NCBI GenBank assembly: GCA_050949705.1
Contig: JBMNGG010000020.1
Coordinates: forward strand, 1 to 30,562
Reading direction: 5' to 3'
Length of the DNA stretch: 30,562 bases
Source of the DNA: JBMNGG01 sp050949705
GTDB lineage: Bacteria > Bacillota > Thermosediminibacteria > Thermosediminibacterales > Tepidanaerobacteraceae
Positions 26,999 through 30,562 of this stretch are shown piece by piece. Within the stretch, counting starts at the first letter, position 1; each line of letters opens with the position of its first letter. Both the position numbers and the translations under genes were made by a program. The notes under the pieces were generated by a model. The model saw only the letters and a list, made by a program, of their open reading frames with translations. It did not search any database and was not told where the DNA came from.

Positions 26999-28042
26999 TT
27001 ATTGACCGTATTCACTTTTTACTTCTTCCCAAATTTCCTTAAACACCGCTTCTTGTTCTTTAAGGTAATTTGCGTAATCATCTCCTAATTTTATGTCTAC
27101 AGGCAAGCCTTGTTTTTCAGCAGCTTCCAAAAATTGAGGATCCTTTGACATCTCATCAAATGCATTTACTAGTTTTTCTTTAACATCAGCTGGTAAACCT
27201 TCTGGACCACTATAACCTCTAGATGAACCTGAAACTACATTAAAACCTAATTCTTTTAATGTAGGTACATCCGGAAGAAGTGGGCTTCTTTCTTCTGTAA
27301 AAAGTGCAAGGGCTTTAAGATTTCCAGCTTTTATCTGCGGATAAGTGATTCCAAGATTGTTAAAACTGGCATCTATCTTTCCGCCCATAGCTGCCTGCCA
27401 TGACGGGCCATCGCCCTCAAAGGGCACCATTTGGAACTTTAATCCTGTTTCTCTTTGTACTATTAATGTGGTAAAGAAATCGTCTCCACCAACACCTGAG
27501 TTTCCAACGGTTACTTTACCTGGGTTAGCTTTAGCATGTTCAAAAAATTCTTCCACTGTGTTAAATGGACTGTCTTTAGCTACAACAATAATCCCTGGAT
27601 CTGTTACAACATTGGCGATAGGGTCAAGTTCAGCAATTGCATACGTTATTTCAGGATTCATAATGTAATTGGTCATTAACATGGGGGTATTTGTGATACT
27701 TAAAGTGTAACCATCGTTTTTTGTCTGCTTGCAGAGCTGGGTCCAAGCGATGGCACCTGTAGCTCCTGGTATGTACTGATTTACAAAAGATTGACCCAAA
27801 ATTTTCTCTAAAGTAGGTTGTGTAATTTGAGCCAGTGTGTCACTTCCTCCTCCCGGGTTAAAACCCTGCAACACAGTTATTGGTCTTTCTGGATATTTTG
27901 TTTCAGTAGATTGCTCGCTTTCTTCTTGTTGAGTCTCTTGTTGCGTTTCTTCTTGTTGAGTTTGTTGTTGAGGTTGACCACATGATGACAATGATACAAT
28001 AACAATACAGATTAGCAATAAAACAGCAAGCTTTTTCAACAA
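26999..28042 (-). CDS. tctC: TTT-transporter substrate-binding lipoprotein TctC (Bug family)
   Basis: An intact 347-residue binding protein. The lipoprotein signal LAVLLLICIVIVSLSSCG places the acylated Cys at about 21. A Gln/Glu-rich linker (residues 23-48) leads to the Bug domain with YPERPITVLQGFNPGGGSDT, FVNQYIPGATGAIAW and GVGGDDFFTTLIVQRE. It would catch a carboxylate outside the membrane and deliver it to TctAB. A TTG start at 28042 follows GGGGAGGT by about 9 bases (the next codon is also TTG). It is the first gene after the sigma-54 promoter. The ligand is not predictable from sequence alone. Confidence 0.9.
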   Translation of the reverse strand: MLKKLAVLLLICIVIVSLSSCGQPQQQTQQEETQQETQQEESEQSTETKYPERPITVLQGFNPGGGSDTLAQITQPTLEKILGQSFVNQYIPGATGAIAWTQLCKQTKNDGYTLSITNTPMLMTNYIMNPEITYAIAELDPIANVVTDPGIIVVAKDSPFNTVEEFFEHAKANPGKVTVGNSGVGGDDFFTTLIVQRETGLKFQMVPFEGDGPSWQAAMGGKIDASFNNLGITYPQIKAGNLKALALFTEERSPLLPDVPTLKELGFNVVSGSSRGYSGPEGLPADVKEKLVNAFDEMSKDPQFLEAAEKQGLPVDIKLGDDYANYLKEQEAVFKEIWEEVKSEYGQ

Positions 28043-28094
28043 AATAATTACCTCCCCTTTATTGGTTTTTCGTAATTAGAGTACATATAAATCA

Positions 28095-28110
28095 AGCAAT
28101 AACCATGCCA
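28095..28110 (-). promoter_or_regulatory. Sigma-54 (-24/-12) promoter of the tctC operon
   Basis: The minus strand reads TGGCATGGTTATTGCT, matching the TGGCAC-N5-TTGCA sigma-54 consensus with correct spacing. It lies 53 bp before the tctC start and downstream of a gene for a sigma-54 activator. Confidence 0.85.
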
Positions 28111-28150
28111 AAAAGAAACCAAGCTTTTTATTGACTCGATTTTTATAGAA

Positions 28151-28207
28151 TGTTGCATAATGCAATATTAATGTTGCATTATGCTACTTCGGTTGCTTAT
28201 TGCAACA
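28151..28207. promoter_or_regulatory. Three upstream activator sites for the sigma-54 regulator
   Basis: Three similar dyads occur: TTGCATAATGCAA (28153-28165, a perfect palindrome), TTGCATTATGCTA (28174-28186) and TTGCTTATTGCAA (28193-28205). Their centres are 21 and 19 bp apart, about two helical turns, so all face the same side. They lie 40-110 bp upstream of the sigma-54 promoter. The regulator whose gene ends at 28211 is the likely binder. Confidence 0.72.
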
Positions 28208-28210
28208 TTT

Positions 28211-30109
28211 TCAAATGTTGGGAATAATGCCATTTCTCTTGAGCTTCCTCCATATTGTCGTCCTGTCAACCCCTAAAAGTTTTGCTGCCTTTGTAATATT
28301 ATTTTTAGTGTATTTTAATGTTTCTATTATTGCTAATGTCTCTATTTCATTCAGCGTAAGGCCAGGTTGAAAATTACTTTTTATTGTGTTTTTATCTTTT
28401 ATAGCGGTATTGTTGAATACTCCTAGGTCATTTATATCAATATACTTTCCATCAGAAAAAGCTACTGCCCTTTCTATAATACCCTTCAACTCTCTAACAT
28501 TTCCGGGATAATCCAATTCTAATAAAAACTTATAAGCTTCTTCGGTCAATCCTTTTATCGCTTTTTCTGTCTTTTCTGAGAATTCTGCAATAAATATTTC
28601 TACTAATGTTATGATATCCTCTTTTCTTTCACGTAAGGGTGGAATTTTTAAAGTTAATACATTTAACCTATAAAATAAATCTTTTCGAAACTTTCCACTT
28701 TCTATATTTTTCACTAAATCTCGATTTGTAGAAGCTATTATTCTAACATCTACTGGTATGACTCTATCATCGCCAACTTTCATAACTTCTTTTTCCTGTA
28801 TAACTCTTAAAAGTCTAGATTGCAAATTTAAGGGCATTTCTCCAATTTCATCTAGAAAAATGGTGCCCCGATGAGCCATTTCAAAAAGTCCTACTTTTCC
28901 TCCTTTACGGGCTCCTGTGAAAGCTCCTTCAGCATAACCGAATAACTCACTCTCTAACAGGCTTTCTGGAAGTGCAGCACAATTAATTGCTACAAACGGT
29001 CCCTTTGCTCGAGGGCTATTATTATGAATACTATGTGCAAAAAGTTCTTTGCCAGTACCTGTTTCTCCTAAAATCAGAACAGTAGTTGCATCTAACCTAG
29101 CATATTTTTGTGCTTTACCAATTGTATCTTTCATAATTTTGCTTTTATATGTTATATCATCAAAATTATACTTTGCAATCAATCCTTTCTGATGTAATTC
29201 TCTTCTTATCTTTCGTTCCATTCTTTGTATCTGGGTTACATCCTGAAAGGTTGCCACAGCTCCCTTGATATGTCCATCAACAATTATAGGTACTCTATTT
29301 GTTGCTATTACTATTTTTCCAACTTGTTGCAATTCCCCAAGGTGGGCTTTTCCCGTTTTTAACACTTCTGGTAGCCCTGTTGCATCTATTATATTTGAAA
29401 TATGCTTTCCTATAAATTTACCAGTCTTATTAAATATTTTTTCGGCGGTTTTATTAAAAATAGATATACTACCCTTTTCATTAACTGCAATTATTCCATC
29501 ATGAATAAAATCCATAATAATTTGAAATCTTTCTGTCTTTGCTCTCTCCTCCTTTCTTATTTTGAGCACTCTATATGCTTCATTGATAGAAGATAGTATG
29601 GCTTCTTTTCCTGATTCAATAAGATAACCCTCAAGACCCATTTCTTTGACAGTTTTTATACCAATTGTATCGCCTACGAACTTTTTTACGCCTTTTGAAG
29701 CTACTTCAAAAACCTGTCTGGGAGCCTCCTCTTCATCATTAAAAAATACTGGTATCAAATCAAGTTTTAATACTTCTATTAAAGTATCGATACCAAAAAC
29801 AACATTTTTGTAACCTATTATTCCTATTGGCCCTTTAAAGTTTAATAATTTCTTTAGAGCTCTTAAAATATCAAAAGCACTGACTTGTATTTCAACTACA
29901 GGGATATTTACAGCATCCTTTATTAGTTGATATGTTCCCCCTCTACTAATAATAATTTCTACTCCATTTTCCTCAGCACTTTTTGCTATACTTGCTCCAT
30001 CGCTTAAATTCCCGTGAACAATATGAACGTTAAAATTATATTCTCTGATTACATCTTTTGCTGTTATTTCCAACTCTTTATAAGGTGCAATAAGTAAAAT
30101 ATCATACAT
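28211..30109 (-). CDS. PrpR-type sigma-54-dependent transcriptional activator
   Basis: An intact 632-residue enhancer-binding protein. Residues 1-185 are a PrpR_N-like sensor domain and 195-295 a PAS domain. The AAA+ domain (about 318-545) has Walker A GETGTGKE at 348-355, the sigma-54 contact loop GAFTGA at 395-400 and Walker B GTIFLDEIGE at 415-424. A Fis-type helix-turn-helix ends the protein (NITKAAKLLGVDRTTIWRKL). It hydrolyses ATP to open sigma-54 promoters. It sits directly upstream of three activator dyads and a sigma-54 promoter for the tctC operon, its obvious target. The GGGAGGTG site is 16 bases before ATG 30109, unusually far, and the start codon lies in a perfect palindrome. The inducer is probably the transported acid or a product. 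Confidence 0.94.
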   Translation of the reverse strand: MYDILLIAPYKELEITAKDVIREYNFNVHIVHGNLSDGASIAKSAEENGVEIIISRGGTYQLIKDAVNIPVVEIQVSAFDILRALKKLLNFKGPIGIIGYKNVVFGIDTLIEVLKLDLIPVFFNDEEEAPRQVFEVASKGVKKFVGDTIGIKTVKEMGLEGYLIESGKEAILSSINEAYRVLKIRKEERAKTERFQIIMDFIHDGIIAVNEKGSISIFNKTAEKIFNKTGKFIGKHISNIIDATGLPEVLKTGKAHLGELQQVGKIVIATNRVPIIVDGHIKGAVATFQDVTQIQRMERKIRRELHQKGLIAKYNFDDITYKSKIMKDTIGKAQKYARLDATTVLILGETGTGKELFAHSIHNNSPRAKGPFVAINCAALPESLLESELFGYAEGAFTGARKGGKVGLFEMAHRGTIFLDEIGEMPLNLQSRLLRVIQEKEVMKVGDDRVIPVDVRIIASTNRDLVKNIESGKFRKDLFYRLNVLTLKIPPLRERKEDIITLVEIFIAEFSEKTEKAIKGLTEEAYKFLLELDYPGNVRELKGIIERAVAFSDGKYIDINDLGVFNNTAIKDKNTIKSNFQPGLTLNEIETLAIIETLKYTKNNITKAAKLLGVDRTTIWRKLKRNGIIPNI

Positions 30110-30117
30110 GATATTTT
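30096..30117. promoter_or_regulatory. Perfect 10-bp-arm palindrome over the regulator start codon
   Basis: AAAATATCAT and ATGATATTTT are separated by AC and enclose the ATG at 30109. It could be an operator for autoregulation or an RNA hairpin limiting initiation. I do not recognise its binder. Confidence 0.5.
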
Positions 30118-30562
30118 TTATGTTTCACCTCCCTCTTATTAAATTTTTTTAAACATCTCGCATATCGTTACCATTTATAAGGACAAGCCTCATGTATGGT
30201 CCAGAAGAATGGATTTTAAAAGATACAGGTTAATTCTAACGTCACTCTTGCTCCAAAATTCGTAATAATTCGACTTTTCTCGTGACGCGTACACTGTAAA
30301 TTCCTCGTTCGACCATACATAAGATGGATGTCAGCTTTTATCTTATTTTTAAATTTTACACTTGTTAGTACACCACTTGCAACCAACGTAGAAGGATAGC
30401 TTTAACGAAACGCATTCCTTGTCCTCGATAGGTGAACTAAGAACAAGGAGTTTCTCACCCTCAAAAGAATGAAGAACTCCCTTAATAAAAAGTAAGTGGT
30501 ATCTGATACACAGTTTATTACTACTCGTTCTTACCTTTTCTATTTTTCTTCGTTACTAATGC
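30118..30562. other. Region with no recognised gene upstream of the sigma-54 regulator
   Basis: I find no gene-sized reading frame or recognised RNA. A 10-bp inverted repeat, ATGTATGGTC (30192-30201) and GACCATACAT (30311-30320), spans about 110 bp. The regulator's promoter should be in this stretch, but I see no convincing -35/-10 pair. Confidence 0.4.

Noticed and set aside
1..30562. CRISPR arrays, tRNA or rRNA genes, and phage genes
   Set aside because: I looked for regularly spaced short repeats, tRNA-like ends and phage structural or integrase motifs and found none.

Overview
The window looks like the chromosome of a low-GC, anaerobic Firmicute of the Clostridia type. The evidence is strong AGGAGG-type ribosome binding sites, a MurT/GatD pair, a DegV protein, cobalamin riboswitches, an anaerobe-style phenylacetate-CoA ligase/ACT pair, and IS256- and IS1634-family elements. 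I cannot name the species.

Layout. (1) 1-3381, minus strand: a vitamin B12-regulated operon. One promoter feeds two cobalamin riboswitches in series, each with its own terminator. They control a secreted alpha-toroid/Ig-like protein and a secreted DUF4430 protein, which together resemble the two halves of animal intrinsic factor/transcobalamin. (2) 3419-5697: a traX-family gene split by an IS256-family element with a 9-bp target duplication. (3) 5733-9727, minus: gatD and murT (lipid II amidation), then an ACT-domain protein and phenylacetate-CoA ligase. (4) 9847-12259: an IS1634-family element flanked by identical 231-bp direct repeats, followed by methionine gamma-lyase, whose promoter region and start codon lie in the right repeat. 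(5) 13458-15077, plus: promoter, cobalamin riboswitch, terminator, cblT and cblS (alpha-ribazole uptake and phosphorylation). (6) degV, then about 1 kb without a protein gene that probably holds an ORF-less group II intron remnant. (7) 17004-30109, minus: a PrpR-like sigma-54 activator, three upstream activator sites, a sigma-54 promoter, and an 11-kb operon. The operon encodes a TctCBA tripartite transporter, a zinc alcohol dehydrogenase, a LarA-like protein, PdxA2, an IlvD/Edd dehydratase, a DUF1537 kinase and a two-subunit UxaA-type dehydratase. It reads as import and breakdown of a hydroxy or sugar acid, with the DUF1537/PdxA2 pair pointing to a four-carbon acid such as threonate.

Two blocks (about 0.35-5.6 kb and 19.1-26.4 kb) carry roughly three dozen single-base frameshifts, while the genes between and after them are intact. 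Once the frames are rejoined, every broken gene has its normal family length, and I found no nonsense substitutions or large deletions. Local sequencing or assembly error is therefore at least as likely as real gene decay. Frameshifted genes are listed as pseudogenes with that caution.
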